DNA of 64,000 nt from Piromyces finnis (GCA_002104945.1 MCFH01000077.1:62001-126000), one strand, 5' to 3'; shown: positions 10,403 to 28,475, counted from the first letter of the stretch. Notes: generated by a model from the sequence alone, not told the origin. Numbers and translations: made by a program.

Positions 10403-13400
10403 ATGAAATTATCAACGCTAATAATTCTGTTAATTATACAATTAGTCAGCATTGTGGTAAGCATTATAATAGGAATAATGTCCTAATTTTAATATTTATA
10501 TTTAAAATATTAAGAAAAAATAACAGTTGTTAAAAAAAATATAACATTCATTTAAAAAAAAAGTAAATTGTATTAACGAATTATTGTATATTATTTTTTT
10601 TGTTGTCACATATTTTATTTTTAAAAATGAAATGAAAAAAAAATTGATAAATAATTATAAAAAAGTTTGCTGAAACTATAACTTTCAAACAACAAGGTGG
10701 AAGTGCAGAATTAAATGTTGAAAAAAACTCTACATTTAATGTTGAATTAAAAGGTAATCCAACTACCGGTTATAGCTGGTATTTAGATAATGTCAATGAT
10801 ATTGAAGACGCCATTGAATTATTAAATGGTGATGGTGATTACATTCAAGATAAATCTAAACCAGGAATGGTTGGTGTTGGTGGTACTTTTATTTTCAAAT
10901 TCCAAGTCAAGAAAACTGATAAATTACCAACCATAAAATTTGTTTATAAGAGAGTCTGGGAAGAAACTTCTATAGCTACTGCTGAAGTTATTTTAAAAAG
11001 TAATGCCAATGACTATGTTGAAGCTGAAAATGTTGTTTCTTTCACACAAAAAGGTGGTGTTCAAGAATTAGAAGTTAAAAAAGGTTTAAATTTTGATGTT
11101 AAATTAAGTGGTAATCCAACTACCGGTTATAGCTGGTATTTAGATAATGTCAATGATATTGAAGACGCCATTGAATTATTAAATGGTGATGGTGATTACA
11201 TTCAAGATAAATCTAAACCAGGAATGGTTGGTGTTGGTGGTACTTTTATTTTCAAATTCCAAGTCAAGAAAACTGATAAATTACCAAGCTTGAGATTTGT
11301 TTATAAGAGAATCTGGGAAGAAACTTCTATAGCTACTGCTGAAGTTATTTTAAAAAGTAATGCCAATGACTATGTTGAAGCTGAAAATGTTGTTTCTTTC
11401 ACACAAAAAGGTGGTGTTCAAGAATTAGAAGTTAAAAAAGGTTTAAATTTTGATGTTAAATTAAGTGGTAATCCAACTACCGGTTATAGCTGGTATTTAG
11501 ATAATATTAATGATATTGAAGACGCCATTGAATTATTAAATGGTGATGGTGATTACATTCCAGATGAATCTAAACCAGGAATGGGTGGTGTTGGTGGTGC
11601 TTTTATTTTCAAATTCCAAGTCAAGAAAACTGATAAATTACCAAGCTTGAGATTTGTTTATAAGAGAATCTGGGAAGAAACTTCTATAGCTACTGCTGAA
11701 GTTATTTTAAAAAGTAATGCCAATGACTATGTTGAAGCTGAAAATGTTGTTTCTTTCACACAAAAAGGTGGTGTTCAAGAATTAGAAGTTAAAAAAGGTT
11801 TAAATTTTGATGTTAAATTAAGTGGTAATCCAACTACCGGTTATAGCTGGTATTTAGATAATATTAATGATATTGAAGACGCCATTGAATTATTAAATGG
11901 TGATGGTGATTACATTCAAGATAAATTTAAACCAGGAATGGTTGGTGTTGGTGGTACTTTTATTTTCAAATTCCAAGTCAAGAAAACTGATAAATTACCA
12001 AGCTTGAGATTTGTTTATAAGAGAATCTGGGAAGAAACTTTCATAGCTACTGCTGAAGTTATTTTAAAAAGTAATGCCAATGACTATGTTGAAGCTGAAA
12101 ATGTCGTTTCTTTCACACAAAAAGGTGGTATTCAAGAATTAGAAGTTGAAGAAGGTTCATACTTTGATGTCAAATTAAGTGGTAATCCAACTACCGGTTA
12201 TAGCTGGTATTTAGATAATATTAATGATATTGAAGACGCCATTGAATTATTAAATGGTGATGGTGATTACATTCAAGATAAATCTAAACCAGGAATGAGT
12301 GGTGTTGGTGGTACTTTTATTTTCAAATTCCAAGTCAAGAAAACTGATAAATTACCAAGCTTGAGATTTGTTTATAAGAGAATCTGGGAAGAAACTTCTA
12401 TAGCTACTGCTGAAGTTATTTTAAAAAGTAATGACAATGCCTATGTTGAAGCTGAAAATGTTGTTTCTTTCACACAAAAAGGTGGTGTTCAAGAATTAGA
12501 AGTTAAAAAAGGTTTAAATTTTGATGTTAAATTAAGTGGTAATCCAACTACCGGTTATAACTGGTATTTAGATAATGTCAATGATATTGAAGATACCATT
12601 GAATTATTAAATGGTGATGGTGATTACATTCAAGATAAATCTAAACCAGGAATGGTTGGTGTTGGTGGTACTTTTATTTTCAAATTCCAAGTCAAGAAAA
12701 CTGATAAATTACCAGCCATAAAATTTGTTTATAGAAGATCTTGGGAAGGAGCTTCTATAGCTAATGCTAAAGTTATTTTAAAAATTAATGGCTATATTGA
12801 AGCTGAAAATGTTGTCACATTTACACAAAATAGTGGTGTTCAAAAATTGGAAGTTGGAGAAGGTTCATTCTTTGATGTCAGATTACCTGGTAATCCAAGT
12901 ACTGGTTACAATTGGAGTTTAGATAATATTGATGACATTAAAGATACTGTTGAATTATTGAAAAATGAAAACGGACTTAGTGATTACTATTACATCCCAA
13001 ATAATCCAGATCCAATGTTAATTGGTGGTGGTGGTTCTTATATTTTCAAATTCCAAGTCAAGAAAACTGATAAATTACCAACCTTGAAATTTGTTTATAA
13101 GAGATCCTGGTCAAGTGATCCAAAGAGTACAGTTGAAGTTGTTTTAAAAAGTAACATCTACGTTGAAGCTGAAAATGTTGTCACTTTTACACAAGATGGT
13201 GGTATTCAAGAATTGGAGGTTGAAGAAGGTTCATACTTTGATGTCAAATTAAGTACTAACCCAAGTACTGGTTACAACTGGTATTTAGATAATGCTGATG
13301 ACATTAAGGATGCCATCGAAGTATTAAATGATGATGGTGATTACATTCCAGATGAATCTAAACCTATCATGCCTGGTAGTGGTGGTACTATTGCTTTTCA

Positions 13401-14211
13401 ATTCCAAGTCAAAAAAACTGATAAATTACCAACCTTGAAATTTGTTTATAAGAGAATCTGGGAAGAAACTTTCATAGCTACTGCTGAAGTTATTTTAAAA
13501 AGTAATGACAATGACTATGTTGAAGCTGAAAATGTTGTTTCTTTCACACAAGATGGTGGTATTCAAGAATTGAAAGTTGAAAAAGGTTTATCTTTTGATG
13601 TCAAATTAAGTGGTAACCCAACTACAGGTTTCTTTTGGTTTTTAGAAAATGCCAGAGACATTAAGGATGCTATTGAAGTATTAAATGACGTTAATGACAA
13701 TTACGTTCCAGATGAATCTAAACCAGGAATGGTTGGTGTTGGTGGTACCTTTATTTTCAAATTCCAAGTTAAAGAAACTGATGAATTACCAACTTTAAAG
13801 TTTGTTTACAAGGGTGTAAGACGCCAAGCAATAAGTACTGCTGAAGTCATTTTAAAGGATAATAGCAACATTGACGACGAAAATGTTGTTTCTTTCACAC
13901 AAAGGGGTGGTGTTCAAGAATTAAAAGTTAAAAAAGGTTTATCTTTTGATGTCAAATTAAGTGGTAACCCAACTACAGGTTTCTTTTGGTTTTTAGAAAA
14001 TGCCAGAGACATTAAGGATGCTATTGAAGTATTAAATGACGTTAATGACAATTACGTTCCAGATGAATCTAAACCAGGAATGGTTGGTGTTGGTGGTACC
14101 TTTATTTTCAAATTCCAAGTTAAAGAAACTGATGAATTACCAACTTTAAAGTTTGTTTACAAGGGTGTAAGACGCCAAGCAATAAGTACTGCTGAGCTTA
14201 ACCTTTTATAA
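10403..14211 (+). CDS. Secreted protein of ten tandem chagasin-like (I42) domains
   Basis: Two exons. Exon 1 (10403-10456) encodes a complete signal-peptide core, MKLSTLIILLIIQLVSIV. A 209-nt GTAAGC...AAG intron follows, and exon 2 starts at 10666 (FAETITFKQ...) in phase, giving about 1199 residues with likely cleavage after VFA. The mature part is ten domains of about 119 residues. Each carries the three loops that define chagasin-type inhibitors of papain-family cysteine peptidases: NPTTGY/F followed by W, a G-x-G-G loop (MVGVGG), and an aromatic-R-x-W loop (YKRIW, YRRSW) in place of RPW. No Cys is present in exon 2. Domains 2-6 are almost identical; 7 and 8 are diverged; 9 and 10 are near-identical to each other. 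Predicted role: extracellular inhibitor protecting fungal secreted enzymes or the cell from cysteine peptidases. The family is a strong call from motifs; the activity is inference. Other bacterial-immunoglobulin-like adhesive functions remain possible. Confidence 0.85.
10690..14195 (+). repeat. 357-bp coding tandem repeat
   Basis: The coding repeat has an exact 357-bp period over its homogeneous part: the GVGG codon block starts at 10867, 11224, 11581 and 11938. Units there differ by only a few bases (for example GTCAATGATATT/ATTAATGATATT). The last two units are offset by 351 bp and appear identical from about AAAGGTTTATCTTTTGATG to AGTACTGCTGA. This indicates recent unequal exchange or gene conversion. 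Confidence 0.9.
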
Positions 14212-16173
14212 TAAATTTATTCCATTAAAGATGAATTTAAAGTTTCCTTTTCAAACGATGATAAGGAAATTAAATGCTGTTGTCAAATCAGCTTAATAAA
14301 TTAAAATATTTATAATCAAAAAAAAAAATAAAATATAATAATAAGGATAATTAATAATAATACATTAAAAAAAAAAAAAAAGCATATATCATATATACAT
14401 ACAAATACACATAAATAATAATAATACATTAAAAAAAAAAAGCGTATATCATATATACATACAAATACACATATAAATATACATAAATATATACATTGTA
14501 TAAAAAGAAATATATAATTATTAAAATAAATTAAAATATAACATCATTCCTTTATTATATTAATAAATAGTTTAATATAATAAAATGTAAATTAGTAGTC
14601 TATATTTATATAAAAAAAAATATCATATCATATATTTAAAAAAATAAAATAAATAAAAAATTAAAATATATAAAATAAAACTTTTTATAAAGTACTTTTT
14701 TTTTTTTATTTATTTATTCTAGTGTAAAACGAAAGGTGAAGGGGATTAGTTAATACTATTATTGTTATTGTTATAGATTTTTCTTTTTTTGTATCTTCAA
14801 AATGTTTTTCATTTTGGCCTTAAGCCTATTTTATAATTCATAAAGAAAAATGTCACTTTTCAAATAAAACAAAATAAAATTTTAGGAGTAAAAAATAATA
14901 ATAGTTAAAGTTGTTTTTTTGGTAGGATGCATAAAATGGTTTTAAATTAAAAATATTATGAATGAATAGAGAAGGAGGAAGAGTATCTGAATTTGATAAA
15001 TAAAAGGAAAAAATATTAAATGCTATTATTATTTCTATTTAACCTATTTGTGTATATATATATTACCTTTACTCCTGTAAAAAAAAAAAAAAAAATTCAA
15101 AGATTCTAATCAAATTAAATATATTTTCATTTATCTTTTTTCTTTTTCAGTTTGAAAAATAAGTATATATATATATTAAAAACTTAGGTTATCACCACTT
15201 TTAACTGAAATAGTGGTTATAAAATACTTAGCCTTTTCCTTATGATACTAAGATTAAGATTAAAATGAAAATAACACAATAATTGTTGGAATTAAATATT
15301 AAAAATGGAATATAATAATAAATAAACTTTAATGTTACTGTAACCAATTGTAACAAAAAAAAAAAAAAAAGCTGAAAAGTTGAACAAACTTTTCTTTTTT
15401 TTTTTACCATATTATTTTAGATTGATATTTTTATTAGTATTATATATATATAATAATATCTTTTATTTTAAATAAATAAATATCACACACTGACAATATA
15501 AAATAAAGGAATAAGACTAATTAAAAAAAAAAGAAAAAAAAGAGGACACATTATTTATCCATATAATTCTATATTTCTTATTCATATTTAATAATCTAAT
15601 CCTTAGTTAAAAGAAAATTATTTATTTATTTATTTATTAATATAATATAAATTGTATATTAAAAATTTATTATAAATTTTATTTAAAAAGAAGCTACTAA
15701 AAATTGTTTTGTATAAAAAAATAAAAACAATGAGATTTTAACAAAATATATAATTTAAAAAAAAAACAAAAACAAATTGTTAAATAATAAATTAAGAAGA
15801 AGAAGAATAAAAAAAATTAATTCATATCTCATTGTTAATAAATAAATAAAAGGTAATAATAATAGTATCTATATATTTATTTATTTAATATATAAGAAAG
15901 GAAAATATAAATAAAAATGTATTATAATGCCAGTGAAATTATCCATTTTATACACTAACTTTTTTTTTTAATATTTAAATATTGTTTTATATAAATATTA
16001 ATATTTTTTTTATACTTTACATTTGAATAATATATATTTCGCTCATTTATACACATACACATACATATATATATATCATATCATATCATATTTATTGAAA
16101 ATGTTTTCATAATTCATTATAAATGCCAATAAATTCAACTTATATCAAATTCAATTTTTTTTTTAAAAAAAGA
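14212..16173. other. Intergenic DNA between the I42 and TTC7-like genes
   Basis: Directly after the double stop TAATAA at 14209-14214, the same frame continues with a coding-like tail (SIKDEFKVSFSNDDKEIK...) to a TAA near 14303. The rest is homopolymer-rich DNA with a 62-bp duplication (listed) and no gene seen. The last part, with CATATCATATCATA and T-rich tracts, would contain the TTC7-like promoter. Confidence 0.5.
14353..14480. repeat. Approximately 62-bp direct duplication
   Basis: The string AATAATAATACATTAAAAAA...ATATCATATATACATACAAATACACATA occurs twice in tandem. The copies differ in the A-run length and in GCATAT versus GCGTAT. Confidence 0.75.
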
Positions 16174-22429
<6,256 letters not shown>

Positions 22430-22510
22430 AATTTATGAAAAAAAAGATAAATAAAAATAAATATACAAATATAATCAAATCAAATCCTTATTTAAATAAT
22501 CAACAATATA

Positions 22511-22543
<33 letters not shown>

Positions 22544-23257
22544 AAAAAAAAATAAAGGCACATAGAATAATACATATCTATAAACTTTTTATTAATAAGC
22601 ACAATAGTTGTATTATATATATTATAGATAGTATAATGTTTTTTTAAAAAAAAAAAATAAAAATAAAAATAAAAATAAAAATATATAAATTACATCTTAA
22701 TCCTCATATCATAAAAATTCTATAGTAGTAATCTATTTTTTGAAACGATACAATTAAAACTTTTAAAAATACCAAGAGATACACAACTTTTTTTTTTTTT
22801 TTTTTTTTTGAGTAATATATATATAGGAATAGGAGAATAATAAAAAAAATGCAATACTAAAAATATTTACCATTATCTTACATAATACTTTAATAAATAA
22901 AAAAAAAAAAAAACTTTTTATAAATTTTCATTTGAAATTCATTTCAAATTTCTTTTTCTTTTTTTTTTTTTCATAAAAATAAATAAATAAAAAAATAGTA
23001 TAAACTACCGTTGAATTAATATTTTTTTATTTTTTAATTTTTAGCTTTTTTTTTTTTATTTTTTCATAATTTAATATTTCTTTTTCTATGATTCAATTTA
23101 AAAAAAAAAAAAGGAAACTCTATTATTTTGTTATTTCGTTATTGGTTATTATTATATAACAATTTTTTTTTGGTTGGTTAGCATTCGTTATAGAATTAAT
23201 AAAAGTAGAAATAAATAGGATTGATTTTTTAAATCTTGATAAACGTTTTATTATTTA
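22430..23257. other. Convergent intergenic spacer
   Basis: The spacer separates the 3' ends of the TTC7-like gene (+) and the small membrane protein (-). It contains only long A/T tracts; no gene is seen. Confidence 0.6.
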
Positions 23258-23764
23258 TTAATTATTATTGTTTCTGCAGTAATTATGAATTCTTTGAATA
23301 TCTTCATATCTTCTTCTTAATCCTATATTTTCTCTTCCTCTAATTAACATGTCATTAGATTTTCTGTAGTTTTCATAAAAATTACTATAGAATCTATTTC
23401 TTTGAATAGTTTTTTCTTCTTCATTAATTCCATCTTGGTTTACTTTTGGAGTTTTTTCCTGTATTTTTGTTTTTAATTGACTTGTTTTAGTTTTAATAGA
23501 ATTCATCAAATGGTTGGATGATGAAGGTGGTTGTTCTTTATTCTCTTCAATGGTATTATTATCATTAGTATTATTGGCTGTTGTTGTGGAAGGAGTAGCA
23601 ACATCAGAATTTAATTTATTAGCTTCTTTTAATTTTTCTTGTTCAAGCTTTTCATAATATTCAGCTTCAATTCTCTTGGTTGATGGTTTACTTTTATAAA
23701 TAAGATAACCACCAGCACCACCTAATAATCCTAATGAAATAATTTGTCCAATATTAAAAATCAT
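23258..23764 (-). CDS. Small N-terminally membrane-anchored protein, unknown function
   Basis: A single-exon frame of 168 residues starts at the ATG read from 23764. Residues about 4-23 (IGQIISLGLLGGAGGYLIYK) form one hydrophobic, Gly-zipper-like segment with a basic C-side, so a single-pass anchor with the rest on the basic side is likely. A Glu/Lys-rich helix (IEAEYYEKLEQEKLKEAN) follows, then a Ser/Thr/Asn-rich linker and a C-terminal charged region with NRFYSNFYENYRKSN and a basic RRRYEDIQRI helix, ending in poly-Asn. I do not recognise the family. The short anchor with a basic flank is typical of tail or signal-anchor proteins of ER, mitochondria or hydrogenosomes, but localisation is an inference. 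Coding quality is good: no homopolymer bias and a balanced composition. Confidence 0.7.
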   Translation of the reverse strand: MIFNIGQIISLGLLGGAGGYLIYKSKPSTKRIEAEYYEKLEQEKLKEANKLNSDVATPSTTTANNTNDNNTIEENKEQPPSSSNHLMNSIKTKTSQLKTKIQEKTPKVNQDGINEEEKTIQRNRFYSNFYENYRKSNDMLIRGRENIGLRRRYEDIQRIHNYCRNNNN

Positions 23765-24120
23765 TGTATATGTATTATTTTATTTTATATAACAATAATA
23801 TTATTATTTTGTTTGTTTTGTTTGTTTGTTTTATTTATTTTCTATAAAAAAAAAAAAAAAAAAAGCAAAGTTTTATTATTTTTTTTGTAAAAGAGAGTGA
23901 GTTTTAAATTTTGAAAAATAAATAAAAAAAGAAAGAAATGACTTTTTTTTTTTTTAAAAAAAAATAATAACAAAATTTTTGTACCACCCTAAAACTTGAT
24001 TTATTAAAAAAACAAATTCTAAATACCAAAATTTATTTAGTTGATTATATATTCATTCATTTATTTATTTATTCATTTATATAGTTAATTATATATTTAT
24101 TTATTTAGTTAATTATATAT

Positions 24121-24199
<79 letters not shown>

Positions 24200-26444
24200 C
24201 TTTTACTTTTATGTCTATACATATATTATAATCTAATTTTCTATTTAATTACTTTATGATATAGATTAATTATTATATTCTCTTTTTTTTTTTCAATAAA
24301 TTAAAAGTTTCTTTTCTAAAAACTTTAAACCAGAAATTCAAAGGAATCAATTTTGTCTTTAGGCACTTTTACTTTGCATACAAAAAACTTAAAAAATATA
24401 GATATGATTGGTCGAAATTTTTAAAAAAGGATAATGAAACAAAAAAACTTTTTTTTTTTTTTTTATAATTATAATTATAATAATTAACAATTTAAATAAA
24501 AGAAATATAAAAAATAAAAAGCAAATTTTAAAGCAAGTGGTGGTATGGTATTATGGTGTTATTATAAGTATTTTTATTCTAATAAAGTTTTTATTAGGTT
24601 TTTTTTTTTTTATAATTTATTGGTGTGGGGTTGAAAAAAAGGAATATCAAAAAACTTATTTCTTTAGAATATAAAATATATATAATAGAATACGTTGTTT
24701 TTTAGACAATGAATTCATTTCTTTTCATTGATAATTGATGTTGGCAGTATTGTGGTTGTTTTTTTCTTTCTTTCCTTTTTTACGATAATATCTGTTGGTG
24801 GTGGTGGTGGTTGCTATTTTTTTTATCAATCTGTAAAAAAAATGCTTTTTAATTTTTATATGTAACACAATACAATTTAATATATTGAAGAATGAATTTA
24901 AATTTAAAAAAAAATTTCAATCCTTTTTTTTTTTTTTTTAATTTTTTGCTTGCTCTTTAAAAATTCTCTTTTTAACTTTCAATTAAACCTTTTTTTAAAA
25001 AAAAAAGTTTAGAGATAATAATAATAAACCCATCTTCCTTTTATTATTATTTATTTTGCTTTTGAAAAAACGTATAAACAAAAAAATATATTTTATTTAT
25101 TATTAATTATATAATAAAATAAACTAAAATAAAAAGCAAATAATTTCAATCCAATTATATTTAAAAAAAAGGAAAAATAATAGGAAAAAAAAAAATAAAT
25201 TAAAACCACAAATATAGATTATACACACAAAACAATATCAATAAAATATATTTTATTTCAATTTCAATTGAATAACACTTGTTTTCTATAAATAAATATA
25301 TAAAACTTTTCAATAGTGCTATTGAATTATTATAAAACAAGAAAATCATTTAAATTATTTAAAATTTCATATTCTTTAATTATTTATTAAATATTTTATT
25401 TCTTTAACAAAGGTAAAAAAAAGAAAACCTTTTTTTTTTTATTTGTTATACAAAGATTATTATTGGAAAATATATATATATATATATATATATATCAAAT
25501 TTCTTAAAATAATGAATATATAGAAATGGATTTTAGAAATTTAAATAAAATAAATATACATAGATAAAACGTAATATTATTTTTGCAGTAAAGAAAAATA
25601 TTTATAACCTTTTCAAAACTTTTTAAATAATTTGTTAATCAACCTAATAGTAAGAATGATATATGATATAGATTAATATGATATGGAATATTTAATAACA
25701 ACAAAAAATAAATATATACAAAGTAGAGGAATAACTTGAAAAAAAAAAAACTTTTATTTTCGAAAGAATAGCATCCCCCAAAAAAAAGACGAATAATAAA
25801 TATATTTTTACAAAAAAAAAAAAAAAAAAAAATCACTAAACAATAGTATACATAACATTTTATATAGGAATAATATAATTATTAATTTTGATAATATAAA
25901 AAAAAAAACAATATGTTTTAATCCATCATCGCAATTTATAATTTTATATTAATAAAAGATAATCAATATTAAAATAAACTTTATAGTGTGGTAAAGATAG
26001 CCTAAACTTTTAAAATGTTCGCCTTTAATTTAAACCAATTAATAAATTAAAATAATTTAAATACATTTATATATTTATATGTATTTTCCTATCCAATAAA
26101 ATTTCGACAAAGACACATTATTAAATTTAATTTAATAAATTTTATTATTAATAATATAATAAAATAAAAAAAAAGCTTTCAAAAAAATAATAGTAATAGT
26201 AAAAAAGAACACTTTTATCTGATAAAAATAATAAAGATTTAAAGCAATAAAAAGAAAAGAAAAAAAAAGGAATAGTTTATATATTTGAAAAAAAAAAGAA
26301 AATATTCCACTAATAAATATAAACAACTAAAGAAACGAAATATAAATAAAAATTTCATTTAAAAAAAAAAAAAAAAGTAGAATATAGATTATAAAATAAA
26401 AACAAAATCCAATTAATATAGATATTTATATATGAATATTTAAA
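23765..26444. other. 2.7-kb divergent intergenic region
   Basis: The region lies between the minus-strand membrane protein and the plus-strand fumarate reductase, so both promoters should be inside. It holds homopolymers, a TTTA microsatellite (listed), (TA)n at 25470-25495 and a GTGGTGGTGGTGG run near 24796-24810. No coding frame is supportable. Confidence 0.55.
24045..24199. repeat. (TTTA)n microsatellite
   Basis: TTTA tetranucleotides run through this stretch, interrupted by TAGTTAATTATATA words in the first half and perfect from about 24115 to 24199. Confidence 0.9.
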
Positions 26445-28475
26445 ATGAAGTTAAAGACTCGTATTATTACTATTTTTTCCATCACTCTAACCATTTGTAT
26501 TTTATTTTATTTAAATAAAAAAAGTAATATAAAACTAAATTTAGACAATATGAGTTCTATCGACAAAAAAACTGAAAGCATTGTAGTCATTGGTTCTGGT
26601 TTAGCAGGTTTAACTGCTACCATTGAAGCATACCAAACTGCTAAGAAAATATACAAAGATGAAATTGAAAAGAATCACTCTTTCCCAAAAATTTATTTAA
26701 TTGAAAAGGAAAAGAGTATTGGAGGTAATTCAGCAAAGGCTACCTCTGGTATTAATGGCGCTTTAACTAAATATCAAAAGGAACTCGGAATTGAAGATTC
26801 ACTTGAACAATTTTCAAAAGATACTTTAGTTTCAGGAGGTAATCTTAATGTTCCATCCCTTGTTAATACTTTAGTACACGATAGTAAGGATGCTGTTGAA
26901 TGGTTATCTCAATTTAATTTAATTCTTTCTGCTATCTCTCAATGTGGTGGTCATGAAATTCCACGTACTCACCGTCAAGCTCCAAGAGCAGATGGTAAAC
27001 CATCCCCAGTTGGTTGGAATATCATTTCTGCTTTAAAGAATTACATTCAAAATGATTTAAAGGATAATGTTGAAATTTTATTTAATACTCGTGTTCAAAA
27101 CATTCTTACCAATGATGACGGTAGTAAGGTTATTGGTGTCCAATATGAAACTACTAATTTAGAAACAAAGGAAACCAAACAAGATACTTTAGCTGCTGAT
27201 GCTATTATTTTAGCATCTGGTGGTTATGCTCATGATTGGACTGACACTTCCTTACTTCGTCGTTTTGGTGAAAAATCACTTGAAAATGTTCCAACTACCA
27301 ATGGTCCATTCGCCACTGGTGATGGTGTTAAGATGGGTACTGCTATCGGTGCCGCTGTTGTTAACATGGACAAAGTTCAAGTTCACCCAACTGGTTTTAT
27401 TAAATTAGCTGATCCATTTAACCCAACTAAATTCTTAGCCCCAGAAGCTTTACGTGGTTATGGTGGTATCTTATTAAACTCTGAAGGTCAACGTTTCGTT
27501 AACGAATTAAGTACTCGTGATTTAGTTTCTGAAGCTATCTTTAAAAATTGTTCTAATGTCGTTATGAAACACTACGATGCTAAGCAAGAAAAAGAAATTG
27601 AAAAGAAAATTGTTCGTGCTTGGCTTATAATGAATGAAGAAGGTGCTAAAGCTTTCGATATTGGTAGTATCAATTTCTATGCTAAGGTCGGTAATATTCA
27701 TATCATTGATGGTGTTGAAAAGGTTGCCGAACTCACTAACATTCCAGTTGATACCTTAAAGGCTACCATCAAAAAGTATAATGAAGATGCTGATAAGGGT
27801 TTTGATGAATTTGGCAAAACTAAATTCCCATTCAAATTCGCAGATGATAACAAATTCTACGTTTCTGCCATTACTCCATCTATCCACTACACTATGGGTG
27901 GTTTAGCTGTTAACTCTGTTGGTGAAATTCTTAAGCCAAGAAACAAGGTTGAAGTTAGCGAATTATTAAATACCCCAACTACTGTTGATGATCAAGTTGA
28001 CTTAAAACCTGTTCTTGCTTTATATGGTGCTGGTGAAGTTACTGGTGGAGTTCACGGTAAAAACAGATTAGCTGGTAATTCATTATTAGAATGTGCCGTT
28101 TTCGGTCGTCAAGCTGGTCGTCGTGCTGCTGAATCTGTTCTCTACTATAATAAGAATAGTGAAAATGAAGAAAATATTGAAACTCAATCTGGTCTTTCCA
28201 AGACTGATTATACTAGTCTTACTTTCCGTGAATACCATGAATCTGATGATAAGGTATACCTTAATCTTAAGAGTACCTTCCAATACGTTAAGCCAAAGCA
28301 AGCTTTATTAATCCAAAATCCAGAAAACCAAACCACTCAACAAGTTATTTGTTCTAATTTAGAAGATGGTGGTGATTATGGTGTTATTAAGATTTCCATG
28401 AATCAATTCAAGGAAGATAATTTAGGATTAAAGAACTTAGCTCCAGGAGATGCCGTACAAGTTAAACTTGCTTAA
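26445..28475 (+). CDS. OSM1: Soluble FAD-dependent fumarate reductase (Osm1-like)
   Basis: A single exon of 676 residues. An N-terminal hydrophobic segment (residues about 7-23) could be a signal anchor or ER/organelle targeting segment. The FAD-binding dinucleotide fold follows: VVIGSGLAGLTATIEA from residue 47, EKEKSIGGNSAKATSGIN around 90, and ILASGGYAHD around 255-264. Active-site family blocks are LRGYGGILLN with Arg about 337, the HYTMGG block at about 481 and GEVTGGVHGKNRLAGNSLLE near 530-550. The enzyme reduces fumarate to succinate, reoxidising FADH2/NADH, which fits succinate-forming anaerobic metabolism. Oddity: after the usual C-terminus (GRQAGRRAAESV, about residue 566) there are roughly 100 extra residues ending 'NLAPGDAVQVKLA'. 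They resemble the end of a flavin-reductase-type beta barrel and not the cytochrome b5 seen in some relatives. The assignment to the fumarate reductase family is secure; the function of the extension is unknown. Confidence 0.93.
   Translation: MKLKTRIITIFSITLTICILFYLNKKSNIKLNLDNMSSIDKKTESIVVIGSGLAGLTATIEAYQTAKKIYKDEIEKNHSFPKIYLIEKEKSIGGNSAKATSGINGALTKYQKELGIEDSLEQFSKDTLVSGGNLNVPSLVNTLVHDSKDAVEWLSQFNLILSAISQCGGHEIPRTHRQAPRADGKPSPVGWNIISALKNYIQNDLKDNVEILFNTRVQNILTNDDGSKVIGVQYETTNLETKETKQDTLAADAIILASGGYAHDWTDTSLLRRFGEKSLENVPTTNGPFATGDGVKMGTAIGAAVVNMDKVQVHPTGFIKLADPFNPTKFLAPEALRGYGGILLNSEGQRFVNELSTRDLVSEAIFKNCSNVVMKHYDAKQEKEIEKKIVRAWLIMNEEGAKAFDIGSINFYAKVGNIHIIDGVEKVAELTNIPVDTLKATIKKYNEDADKGFDEFGKTKFPFKFADDNKFYVSAITPSIHYTMGGLAVNSVGEILKPRNKVEVSELLNTPTTVDDQVDLKPVLALYGAGEVTGGVHGKNRLAGNSLLECAVFGRQAGRRAAESVLYYNKNSENEENIETQSGLSKTDYTSLTFREYHESDDKVYLNLKSTFQYVKPKQALLIQNPENQTTQQVICSNLEDGGDYGVIKISMNQFKEDNLGLKNLAPGDAVQVKLA

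Noticed and set aside
10867-10869. ATG at the start of the long I42 frame taken as the gene start
   Set aside because: It lies in the middle of the first domain's MVGVGG loop. The frame is open back to 10666 and an upstream exon supplies a signal peptide in phase.
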